NCBI GenBank assembly: GCA_022772305.1 | Contig: JALFAQ010000061.1 | Location: forward strand, 30,600 to 94,599 | Origin: Corynebacterium glucuronolyticum | GTDB taxonomy: Bacteria > Actinomycetota > Actinomycetes > Mycobacteriales > Mycobacteriaceae | DNA: 64,000 nucleotides | Direction: 5' to 3' | Shown here: positions 43,119-50,431 of the stretch, piece by piece | Position numbering within the stretch: position 1 is the stretch's first letter | How the letters are laid out: every line of letters starts with the position of its first letter | The notes under the pieces: model-generated | What the model was told of the DNA's origin: nothing | The model's database searches: none | The model's input: the letters and a program-made list of their open reading frames with translations, nothing else | Translations under genes and position numbers: made by a program

Positions 43119-43988
43119 CTATTTCTTCTTTAAGCGCGTAATGGTGGAGCGTGCGGTCACCGTCATTGTCTGTGGCAGACGTTCTGCCCGGCGGGAGAGT
43201 TCCTCTTGGTCGATGACCTGGGCTGAGGGGCTCATCGCAATCTGGGCGAGAATGGAATCGTGATCGAGCATCATCGGGAACTCCACCAACCGTGGCTCAT
43301 CCACGACTGCGAAGTAGTCAGAAACCTGGTCGATGATTTCCTCGATCTTGTGCGGGCGGACATCCGGAATTTCCAGTGGGGCGCGCAGCTCACCCAAGTG
43401 GCCTTCGTGGGAGGCGAGAACAACGAGCTCTCCCCCATCCTTGAGAACACGCGCGAATTCGGCGGGGTTGCGAGGGGCAAAAATCGCGGAAATAACGTCA
43501 ACCGATTCACTGAGAAGAGGCAAGGTGTGCATAGCGTCGGCGACAACTGCGCCGACCCGCGGGTGGCAGTGAGCGAGCTTCTCTGCGGCGGGGAGAGACA
43601 CGTCGATGGCAACACCGACTGACTGGTCAACGCTGTCCAGCGTGTGTGAGAGATAGTAGCCGGTTCCTGCCCCCACCTCACATAGCGCTACCTCTTGGGT
43701 AACGGGGATATTCGATGCTTCCACCGCATCCCCCACGGACTTGGTGACTGCCTCAACGAACGGTGCAAAGTGACCGTTGGCAAGGAAGATGTCGCGCGCT
43801 TCCACCATCTCTTTATCATCCCCGGCTGGGAGATCACCGTCGGCGAGGACAACATAGCCTGCCTCATTGACGGGGTATTCCCGTCCCTTCTCCGAGATGA
43901 GGGAGGTCCAATCCTCGTTTCCTCGCAGCGTGACTCCGTTCGAGCCCTCACTGGGATCCTGTAGCAAATGGATGACATCACTCAGCAT
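43119..43988 (-). CDS. RlmA-family rRNA methyltransferase-like protein
   Basis: A 289-residue class I SAM methyltransferase of the RlmA(I/II) type, which methylates N1 of a guanine in 23S rRNA. The domain order is right: N-terminal small domain, the HFAPFVEAV segment near 75, then VALCEVGAGTGYYLSHTL (motif I near 103), VVADAMHTLPL, and FAPRNPAEFARVLKDGGELVVL near 175. The N-terminal zinc finger of RlmA (two Cys-x2-Cys pairs) is missing: the matching DVIHLLQDPSEGSNGVTL region has no Cys. So substrate recognition may differ. It sits downstream of the DUF3117 gene on the same strand, beyond that gene's terminator. Confidence 0.75.
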   Translation of the reverse strand: MLSDVIHLLQDPSEGSNGVTLRGNEDWTSLISEKGREYPVNEAGYVVLADGDLPAGDDKEMVEARDIFLANGHFAPFVEAVTKSVGDAVEASNIPVTQEVALCEVGAGTGYYLSHTLDSVDQSVGVAIDVSLPAAEKLAHCHPRVGAVVADAMHTLPLLSESVDVISAIFAPRNPAEFARVLKDGGELVVLASHEGHLGELRAPLEIPDVRPHKIEEIIDQVSDYFAVVDEPRLVEFPMMLDHDSILAQIAMSPSAQVIDQEELSRRAERLPQTMTVTARSTITRLKKK

Positions 43989-44102
43989 GTACTTGCGCGC
44001 TCATTTCTACTTCGATAGCAGTGCGATTCTCGTTACCCAGATGGTAGTACAGATGCGCCCCCTGTATCCACCGTATGATTCCGAAAACAACACTTTCAGT
44101 CA

Positions 44103-44142
44103 AAACAAAAGTCCCCGGACAGTGATCACACTCGTCCGGGGG
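44103..44142 (-). terminator. Terminator after the DUF3117 gene
   Basis: On the minus strand CCCCGGAC (44141-44134) pairs with GTCCGGGG (44120-44113) and the sequence continues ACTTTTGTTTTG. A second small hairpin, CCACGAA-AAATA-TTCGTGG (44156-44174), lies just before it. Confidence 0.75.
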
Positions 44143-44192
44143 AAGAATGGAATCCCCACGAAAAATATTCGTGGACCATCACCCGTGTGGCT

Positions 44193-44363
44193 CTATGCCT
44201 CAGCCACTTCGGTGAGCAGGCCACCTAGTTCGCCGGCTTCTTCCTTATTCAGCTCGATGACGAGCCGACCGCCTCCATCGGTGGGAATGCGCATGACGAT
44301 CTTGCGTCCTTCTTCCACCGCTTCCATAGGACCATTACCAGTCCGAGGTTTCATCGCTGCCAT
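44193..44363 (-). CDS. DUF3117 small protein
   Basis: A 56-residue protein found across actinobacteria (Rv1211 in M. tuberculosis). It starts MAAMKPRTGNGPMEAVEEGR and continues with a Gly-rich turn (PTDGGGRLVIEL) and an acidic helix NKEEAGELGGLL. AAGGAG lies about 10 bases before the ATG. It is an independent unit with a good terminator. Function unknown; the strong conservation and neighbours make it a confident gene despite its size. Confidence 0.93.
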   Translation of the reverse strand: MAAMKPRTGNGPMEAVEEGRKIVMRIPTDGGGRLVIELNKEEAGELGGLLTEVAEA

Positions 44364-44496
44364 GGTGTAGAAACTCCTTCTTAATAGTTCGTGACGAGAG
44401 CACAGTCACGCTATACTTTTCAATTCTACCCAATTTTTCCATCGTCAGGGCGCTGTTTGTGGTCAAAATCTCACAAAAGCGCAGGTAGAGAAGTTT

Positions 44497-44820
44497 CTAG
44501 ACGTGGTGCCACGACTCCTGACTAACCACGTGCTCGGTCTTTTCTGGTGTCGAATCGAGGCTTTCCCCACTCCGGAATAGGGCTTCGAGTGCCGCATCGA
44601 CCTGGTCCTGTCGGTATCCTCGCGGAGCGAGTTCAAAGCGGATGTCCTGGAAACGTCCTTCGGCGATAGCCTTCTCATTGTGGGCAAGCACATCGTGGTG
44701 CTCAACAGGAGGCAGCGGTTCTCCATTACCAAAAACGCGGTAGAAGATATAACCGAAAGCGATGACTACAAGAGCCAGGATGAGGGTGACCACCACCCAC
44801 ATAATTACGGAGCCGTTCAT
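44497..44820 (-). CDS. DivIVA-domain membrane protein
   Basis: A 107-residue protein. Residues 5-27 are one membrane helix (MWVVVTLILALVVIAFGYIFY). The rest holds a single DivIVA-type segment: IRFELAPRGYRQDQVDAALEAL (about 60-81), the pattern by which DivIVA/Wag31 proteins recognise curved membrane and assemble at poles. The usual coiled coil is missing. It overlaps the LOG gene by four bases at the 5' end, so they are co-translated. A role in polar growth or septum is inferred from the domain. Confidence 0.85.
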   Translation of the reverse strand: MNGSVIMWVVVTLILALVVIAFGYIFYRVFGNGEPLPPVEHHDVLAHNEKAIAEGRFQDIRFELAPRGYRQDQVDAALEALFRSGESLDSTPEKTEHVVSQESWHHV

Positions 44821-45593
44821 GCGTTCTTTGCGTCTTCCCTCTTCTTATGTCGATCCACAATGTGCTGCACGGCTTCGTCGACGGAATCGGTAACGATGAA
44901 CAAATCGAGATCCATCTCGTTGATCATGCCCTCCGCTACGAGCCGATCCTTCATCCATTCTACGAGACCGCCCCAGTAATCCTTACCGAGCATGACGATC
45001 GGATAATTCGTCATCTTTCCTGTCTGCACCATGCACAAAACTTCGCACAGCTCGTCCATCGTGCCGAAGCCACCGGGCAGGCAAATAAATGCTTCCGAGT
45101 ACTTGAGGAACATCGTCTTGCGTACGAAGAAGTAACGGAAGTTGAGGCCAAGGTCAACCCAATCATTAAGGTGCTGCTCGTGTGGAAGCTCAATACCGAG
45201 GCCGATGGAAAGCCCATCGGCTTCGCACGCACCGCGGTTGGGTGCCTCCATGAGCCCCGGACCACCGCCGGTGATGACGGCGTAACCAGCTTCAACAAGC
45301 TTGCGTCCCAGTTCCACGCCCATTTCGTAATAGGGGTGTCCTTCCTGTACACGGGCAGACCCGAAAACAGTCACTGCCTCGGGGATCTCCGCCAGAGCAC
45401 CGAAGCCGTCGACAAATTCGCTCTGGATTCGCAGAACGCGCCAAGGGTCTTCATGCAGCCAGTCGGTGGAGTGCTGGGTATCCAGTAGGCGTTGGTCTGT
45501 CGTAGAGCTCTGCGTCCCGCCATGGCGCATGAGAACCGGCCCGCGAAGGAACCGGACCTGCTTATCGGAAGACGGGGTACGAGTTGGAGCCAT
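44817..45593 (-). CDS. LOG-family protein (TIGR00730, cytokinin riboside phosphoribohydrolase-like)
   Basis: A 258-residue protein of the LOG family, once called lysine decarboxylase-like. The diagnostic PGGFGTMDE motif is at about residues 179-187, preceded by the nucleotide-binding GGGPGLMEAPNRGA near 115. Members cleave the N-glycosidic bond of nucleoside 5'-monophosphates such as cytokinin nucleotides; M. tuberculosis Rv1205 is the ortholog in the same neighbourhood. It is followed by the DivIVA-domain gene with a 4-base overlap and lies downstream of dapE across a 144-base gap. Confidence 0.92.
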   Translation of the reverse strand: MAPTRTPSSDKQVRFLRGPVLMRHGGTQSSTTDQRLLDTQHSTDWLHEDPWRVLRIQSEFVDGFGALAEIPEAVTVFGSARVQEGHPYYEMGVELGRKLVEAGYAVITGGGPGLMEAPNRGACEADGLSIGLGIELPHEQHLNDWVDLGLNFRYFFVRKTMFLKYSEAFICLPGGFGTMDELCEVLCMVQTGKMTNYPIVMLGKDYWGGLVEWMKDRLVAEGMINEMDLDLFIVTDSVDEAVQHIVDRHKKREDAKNA

Positions 45594-45737
45594 GAATAAT
45601 CACTTTCTTTTTTTGACAGGGAACGTTCATCGTAACGCGAACCGGAAAAGCCTGCATGGTTCACGTGACGCAGAGCGAGAAATACCGCACTGCTAGGAAC
45701 GGCGCTACATCATCTACTGGGCAGTGACGTGCTCCGG

Positions 45738-46829
45738 CTAGGCAGTAAGGAAAGCGGTAATGAGTTTCGTCACCTGCGTGATCTGGCTGACGGGGCACTG
45801 CTCCTCTGGCTTGTGGCACAGGGAGGGATCTCCCGGCCCACAGTTCACGGACGGGATCCCCAAGGTAGCCAGGCGAGCCACATCGGTCCAGCCATACTTG
45901 GCGCGAACATTGCCGGCAAGGCGAACGAAATCGGCGGCCACAGGGTTCGCGAGCCCCGGAGCAGCTGCGGGGGAAACATCGTCGTAATCGATTTCAACAA
46001 GGTCTTCTGCATGGTTTGGGTCACCACCACCCAAGACAGTGAGCATGTGCTCCTTCGCGTCGTCTACGGTGCGATCCGGGGCAAAACGAAAGTTGACGTA
46101 CATGGTTGCTTCATCAGGGATCGTGTTCTTTGCCACGCCGGATTCAGCAACCGTGGCGTTGAAGCCCTCCCGGTAGGTGCAACCATCGATGTCCACCTCA
46201 CGCGGTTCATCCGCAGCGATCCGAGTAAGGATCGGTCCGAGCTTGTGCAGAGCATTTTCTCCCAGCCAGGCGCGTGCAGAGTGCGCGCGCGTGCCACGGG
46301 CAGTGAGCTTCATTCTGATTGTGCCCTGGCAGCCTGCCTCGACATATCCGCCAGTGGGCTCACCGAGGATGGAGAAATCTGCCTCCATCCAGTCGGGGTA
46401 GGCATCGATGAATTTTTGGAGGCCGGAAAACTGTGCCGCGATTTCCTCACACTCGTAGAAGATGGCAGTGATATCTGCAGTCAGCTTGTCCGCATCCGCC
46501 AAGGTTGCTAGCGCGTGGAGGAACACGGCATCGCCGGATTTCATATCCACGCTTCCGAGCCCGTGAATAACCCCATCTTTCACAGTGGAGGGGATATTTC
46601 CAGCAGCGGGAACGGTATCGAGATGGCCGGCCAAGATGACGCGGCGTCCCAGCCCTCGGTTCGTCCGTGCAGCAACGGTGTTAGAAACCCGGACTGTTTC
46701 CAGGCCGAGATTCGTGAGCGCTTGTTCCACCGCGTCGGCAATTGCTTCCTCAGATTGGGACTCGCTAGGGATATCGACAAGCTGTTGTGTGAGCCGGATG
46801 GGATCGGTGAGGTCAAGAGCTGTACTCAT
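45738..46829 (-). CDS. dapE: Succinyl-diaminopimelate desuccinylase
   Basis: A 363-residue M20-family di-zinc hydrolase that removes succinate from N-succinyl-LL-DAP. The zinc-ligand sequence AGHLDTVP is near residue 67 and GLGSVDMKSGDA near 90, EECEEIAA near 130 (general base Glu), and the last His is in SLCHKPEEQC near 335. It is divergent from the DapD-like gene with a shared 74-base promoter region. The -10 TAGCAT (46841-46836) sits 6 bases before the ATG, pointing to a leaderless mRNA. Works with dapD and dapC in this window. Confidence 0.94.
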   Translation of the reverse strand: MSTALDLTDPIRLTQQLVDIPSESQSEEAIADAVEQALTNLGLETVRVSNTVAARTNRGLGRRVILAGHLDTVPAAGNIPSTVKDGVIHGLGSVDMKSGDAVFLHALATLADADKLTADITAIFYECEEIAAQFSGLQKFIDAYPDWMEADFSILGEPTGGYVEAGCQGTIRMKLTARGTRAHSARAWLGENALHKLGPILTRIAADEPREVDIDGCTYREGFNATVAESGVAKNTIPDEATMYVNFRFAPDRTVDDAKEHMLTVLGGGDPNHAEDLVEIDYDDVSPAAAPGLANPVAADFVRLAGNVRAKYGWTDVARLATLGIPSVNCGPGDPSLCHKPEEQCPVSQITQVTKLITAFLTA

Positions 46830-46835
46830 GTCGCT

Positions 46836-46841
46836 ATGCTA
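46836..46841 (-). promoter_or_regulatory. -10 element of dapE
   Basis: TAGCAT on the minus strand, 6 bases from the ATG at 46829. No Shine-Dalgarno sequence lies between. Confidence 0.5.
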
Positions 46842-46890
46842 CCGCAGCCTCGAGGGGAGACCAGATGTTAGCGGATTGGAAGCGGTCGGA

Positions 46891-46896
46891 TAAGCT
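46891..46896 (+). promoter_or_regulatory. -10 element of the DapD-like gene
   Basis: TAAGCT lies 7 bases before the ATG at 46904, again without a ribosome site. Confidence 0.45.
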
Positions 46897-46903
46897 AGAA
46901 ACC

Positions 46904-47815
46904 ATGACAATTCAAGGGGCACGAGCCGTAGGGATCGCTAACATCGCAGCAGATGGAACGGTCCTGGACACGTGGTACCCACAGCCACAACTGGCACAGC
47001 CGAAGCGCTCTGGGACGCGACGTTTGGGCGCGAGCGATCTAACTCCGCGCCTCCTCAACCTGGTCTACATCGACGAGGATCGCATGGTTGAGCAGGTAGC
47101 AGTTGAAACATGTATTGCCGATCTCAGCAAACCCGTCATCGATGCGCACGATGCGTACCTGCGCTTGCACCTTCTCTCCCATCGGCTGGTAGTCCCCGGC
47201 TCGATCAGCGTAGAGGGGCTTATCGACGCGCTTGCACTTGTGGTGTGGACGAATAAGGGGCCGTGCCTTCCCGACAACTTTGAATTTGTTCGCACGACTC
47301 TCCGCGCCCGCGGACTCATCCACGTCTACGGTGTAGAGAAGATCCCGCGCATGCTGGACTATGTTGTTCCCTCCGGCGTGCAGATCGCCGAAGCCGAGCG
47401 CGTGCGTCTCGGCGCATATCTCACGGAGGGCACGCTGGTTTTGCGTGAGGGATTTGTCTCCTTCAACGCAGGAACCTATGGCCCAGACCGCATTGAGGGG
47501 CGTCTCACCTCCGGCGTGACTGTCGGCGAAGGATCAACGATGGCACTGGGCTCTTCCGCCCTCTCCCCTGCTGTCAATGGCGTGCGACCCTCGATGTATG
47601 TGGGACGAAATTGCCGAGTCGGTGAGAACACCACGGTAATCGGCGTCTCAATTGGCGATAACTGCCACATTGCGCCCGGTCTGACCATCACCCCGGACAC
47701 GATCGTTCGCTTCGGCGAATCCGATTCCCCTCGCCCTCTCGGTCCCGTTCTCGAGCCAAACTGGTCGATTTCTCACTCTATGGGAGAACCAGTCCTGGCC
47801 GCCACCCACGTTTAA
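46904..47815 (+). CDS. DapD paralogue (tetrahydrodipicolinate succinyltransferase-like)
   Basis: A 303-residue protein in the actinobacterial DapD family, which succinylates tetrahydrodipicolinate using succinyl-CoA. The N-terminal domain and the first turns of the left-handed helix match the other copy at 49490 (VVWTNKGPCLPDNFE, PRMLDYVVPSGVQI, FVSFNAGTYGP). But the conserved loop GGGASTMGTLSGGG of the active enzyme is replaced by MALGSSALSPAVNGVRPS, and LLGANSGLGIALGDDCVVEAG becomes RVGENTTVIG and SIGDNCHIAPG. The Glu in IEGR is kept. It may be catalytically weak or act on another acceptor. Followed by a strong hairpin and a permease. Confidence 0.85.
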   Translation: MTIQGARAVGIANIAADGTVLDTWYPQPQLAQPKRSGTRRLGASDLTPRLLNLVYIDEDRMVEQVAVETCIADLSKPVIDAHDAYLRLHLLSHRLVVPGSISVEGLIDALALVVWTNKGPCLPDNFEFVRTTLRARGLIHVYGVEKIPRMLDYVVPSGVQIAEAERVRLGAYLTEGTLVLREGFVSFNAGTYGPDRIEGRLTSGVTVGEGSTMALGSSALSPAVNGVRPSMYVGRNCRVGENTTVIGVSIGDNCHIAPGLTITPDTIVRFGESDSPRPLGPVLEPNWSISHSMGEPVLAATHV

Positions 47816-47837
47816 ACGTCACAATTACCCCTGTTTT

Positions 47838-47875
47838 ACGGCGTGTTCCAGCGATAAACCGCTGGAACACGCCGT
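47838..47875 (+). terminator. Strong 16-bp hairpin between the DapD-like and permease genes
   Basis: Perfect stem ACGGCGTGTTCCAGCG / CGCTGGAACACGCCGT with loop ATAAAC. It has no T run after it, so it may act as an RNA stabiliser or pause rather than a classical terminator. Confidence 0.7.
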
Positions 47876-47955
47876 ACCATAACCGAGACTACTTCGAACA
47901 ATAGTTTCCCCCTCCTGGCTACCCCCGTCTGTAGTGTGAGATAGCCCCAAGCGCT

Positions 47956-47961
47956 TAGAAT
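47956..47961 (+). promoter_or_regulatory. -10 element of the first permease
   Basis: TAGAAT lies 6 bases (CCCACC) before the ATG at 47968, with no ribosome site. This gene therefore has its own promoter, probably leaderless. Confidence 0.55.
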
Positions 47962-47967
47962 CCCACC

Positions 47968-49425
47968 ATGGCATCGACAAATAATAAGCAGCAGCCGTCC
48001 GCGTCAGGAGGTTCCCCGGGGAGCACCGACGCCACCACATCCTCACAGCTGGGATCGGGTCTGCAAGTCCGACACCTGACGATGATGGGGCTCGGCTCCG
48101 CCATTGGTGCAGGTCTCTTCCTCGGCACGGGTGTCGGCATCCAAGCCGCAGGCCCCTCGGTTTTGCTGGCTTATATTGTCGCTGGACTGTTGGTCATTGG
48201 GTCCATGCAGATGCTTGGCGAGCTGGGAGCGGCACGCCCCGCATCCGGTTCCTTCTCCGTCTACGCGGAAATGGCCTTCGGCCGCTGGGCAGGTTTCTAC
48301 CTCGGCTGGCTCTACTGGTTCATGCTCATCATGGTTCTCGGCGCGGAAATGACAGGCGCCTCGGCAATCATGGCCTCGTGGTTTGGGGTCGATCCGTGGA
48401 TACCCGCACTGATCTGCGTCGTCTTCTTCGCCGTAGTGAACCTTATGCAGGTGAAGGGGTTCGGCGAATTTGAGTTCTGGTTCGCGTTCATCAAGGTTGC
48501 CGTGATCGGCATCTTCCTCATCATCGGCATTCTGCTCATCTTCGGGCTTCTCCCCGGCACTGAGTACATCGGCGCGCAACACATCCGTGAATCCGGGTTC
48601 CTCCCCAACGGTCTCCCCGGACTAGCAGCCGGCCTCCTGGCGGTGGCCTTTGCTTTCGGTGGCATCGAGATTGTGACAATCGCCGCCGCAGAATCGGCGG
48701 ATCCGGTAAGCTCCATCTCCGTCGCCGTGCGGTCCACGATCTGGCGAATCTCCGTGTTCTATTTGGGAAGCGTTCTCGTCATCTGCTTTCTGTTGCCATA
48801 CGGCGATATCTCCGGTGCAGACACGGCTGCAGAAAGCCCCTTCACCCGGATTCTGGCAATGGCCAACATTCCGGGGGTTGTGGGCATCATGGAAGTGGTC
48901 ATCGTCCTCGCACTGCTGAGCGCATTTAATGCCCAAATCTACGCTTCCTCGCGTCTCGCATACTCCCTCGCCACCCGTGACGATGCACCGGCAATCCTCG
49001 GTGTCACCAACCGGCACGAGGTTCCGATGAACTCGGTTATCCTCTCCATGATCTTCGCCTTCGTCTCTGTCGGCCTGCAGTTCTGGAACCCGCCGGGACT
49101 TCTGCAATTCCTCCTCAACGCTGTGGGAGGCATCCTCATCGTTGTGTGGGGCACAATCGCGTTGTCGTGGATCAAGCTGCATCCGCAGCTCAAAGCTTCC
49201 GGTGAACTCACCGAAGTGCACATGCCGGGTCACCCGTACACGGGCTGGGCAACGTTTGGCATCCTCGTCATCATTGTTCTCCTCATGTTTTTCGATGCCG
49301 GTGCCCGCCAGCAGCTGTTTGCTCTCTGCGCGATGTCCGCATTCATTTTGTTCCTCGCTTTCATCACCGGGCGATGGTCGAGGGATTCCGAACCTCGCTA
49401 CCGCAAGCGAAACCGCAAGGCATAA
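47968..49425 (+). CDS. aroP: Aromatic amino-acid permease (AroP-like)
   Basis: A 485-residue AAT-family amino acid transporter with 12 helices. GLQVRHLTMMGLGSAIGAG at about residues 31-49 and the following GIQAAGPSVLLAYIVAG are the family start; FAFGGIEIVTIAAAESADP near 232 is the helix-6 consensus. In C. glutamicum the aromatic amino-acid importer gene aroP was found next to dapE, and this protein fits AroP by sequence and place. Substrate is inferred. It is close to the permease at 50432, and each follows a dapD copy. Confidence 0.82.
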   Translation: MASTNNKQQPSASGGSPGSTDATTSSQLGSGLQVRHLTMMGLGSAIGAGLFLGTGVGIQAAGPSVLLAYIVAGLLVIGSMQMLGELGAARPASGSFSVYAEMAFGRWAGFYLGWLYWFMLIMVLGAEMTGASAIMASWFGVDPWIPALICVVFFAVVNLMQVKGFGEFEFWFAFIKVAVIGIFLIIGILLIFGLLPGTEYIGAQHIRESGFLPNGLPGLAAGLLAVAFAFGGIEIVTIAAAESADPVSSISVAVRSTIWRISVFYLGSVLVICFLLPYGDISGADTAAESPFTRILAMANIPGVVGIMEVVIVLALLSAFNAQIYASSRLAYSLATRDDAPAILGVTNRHEVPMNSVILSMIFAFVSVGLQFWNPPGLLQFLLNAVGGILIVVWGTIALSWIKLHPQLKASGELTEVHMPGHPYTGWATFGILVIIVLLMFFDAGARQQLFALCAMSAFILFLAFITGRWSRDSEPRYRKRNRKA

Positions 49426-49489
49426 CACACGGTGTTACGCTTGAATTTCCGTGTAACTTTCCTAACAAAGATGAAGGAGCTAGTCCACC

Positions 49490-50416
49490 GTGACCATGAG
49501 TTCTGCCCATGCGTGGGGCATTGCCACCGTATCCACCGCGGAGACGACCGCAGGAACTGTTCTTGATGTGTGGTACCCGGACCCGATCGGAGGCGGGGAC
49601 AAGGAGAGCGTCGAAAAGCTCACCTCTACTGATGCCGACCGCCAGGTTGAGCGTGTCCCCTACGAGTGCACCATCAAGGACCTCTCTCAGCCCCCGGCCG
49701 ATACGTACGACGCTTTCCTCCGGTTGCACCTCCTGTCTGCCCGCGCGGTAAAGCCCAACGAGATCAACCTTGACGGCATTTTCGGCGTGCTCAATAACGT
49801 GGTTTGGACCAACTTTGGCCCCTGCCTGCCGGAGGGTTTTGAGATCACCCGCGCCAAGCTGCAGCAGCGAGGCCAGGGACAGGTCATCATCTTCCTCATC
49901 GATAAGTTCCCGCGCATGGTCGATTACGTCGTCCCGTCCGGTGTGCGCATCGGCAACGCCGACCGCATCCGCCTCGGTGCCCACCTCGCGGAGGGAACCA
50001 CCGTTATGCACGAGGGCTTTGTGAACTACAACGCCGGCACCCTCGGTGCCTCGATGGTTGAGGGTCGCGTCTCCCAGGGTGTCATCGTCGACGATCAGAC
50101 CGACATCGGTGGCGGCGCGTCCACCATGGGCACGCTTTCCGGTGGTGGCAAGGAGCGTGTCCGCCTGGGCAAGCGCTGCCTCCTCGGTGCTAACTCGGGT
50201 CTTGGTATTGCGCTTGGCGACGACTGCGTGGTTGAGGCCGGCCTGTACATCACCGCCGGTTCGAAGGTGCTTGTCGACGGCGAACCGGTCAAAGCCGCAA
50301 CCCTGTCGGGCAAGTCCAACATGCTGTTCCGTCGCAACTCGCTCAATGGCGCAATCGAGGTCGTCCCGTGGAAAACGTCCGCCGTTGCTCTGAACGATTC
50401 ACTCCACAAGAACTAA
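49490..50416 (+). CDS. dapD: Tetrahydrodipicolinate N-succinyltransferase
   Basis: A 308-residue enzyme that transfers succinate from succinyl-CoA to tetrahydrodipicolinate in lysine and peptidoglycan precursor synthesis. It carries the full actinobacterial motifs: LGASMVEGRVSQGVIV near 185-200, then GGGASTMGTLSGGGKERVRL near 204, CLLGANSGLGIALGDDCVVE near 225 and AGLYITAGSKV. The trimeric left-handed helix forms the C-terminal half. The GTG start follows AAGGAG by 11 bases. This is the copy expected to be active. The next permease starts 15 bases after the stop, so the two are probably one transcript. Confidence 0.95.
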   Translation: MTMSSAHAWGIATVSTAETTAGTVLDVWYPDPIGGGDKESVEKLTSTDADRQVERVPYECTIKDLSQPPADTYDAFLRLHLLSARAVKPNEINLDGIFGVLNNVVWTNFGPCLPEGFEITRAKLQQRGQGQVIIFLIDKFPRMVDYVVPSGVRIGNADRIRLGAHLAEGTTVMHEGFVNYNAGTLGASMVEGRVSQGVIVDDQTDIGGGASTMGTLSGGGKERVRLGKRCLLGANSGLGIALGDDCVVEAGLYITAGSKVLVDGEPVKAATLSGKSNMLFRRNSLNGAIEVVPWKTSAVALNDSLHKN

Positions 50417-50431
50417 AGAAAGAATAATTTC

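Noticed and set aside
46904..47815. Treating the altered DapD copy as a pseudogene
   Set aside because: The frame is intact, has its own promoter-like -10 and keeps the hexapeptide helix and N-terminal domain; altered motifs alone do not make it broken.
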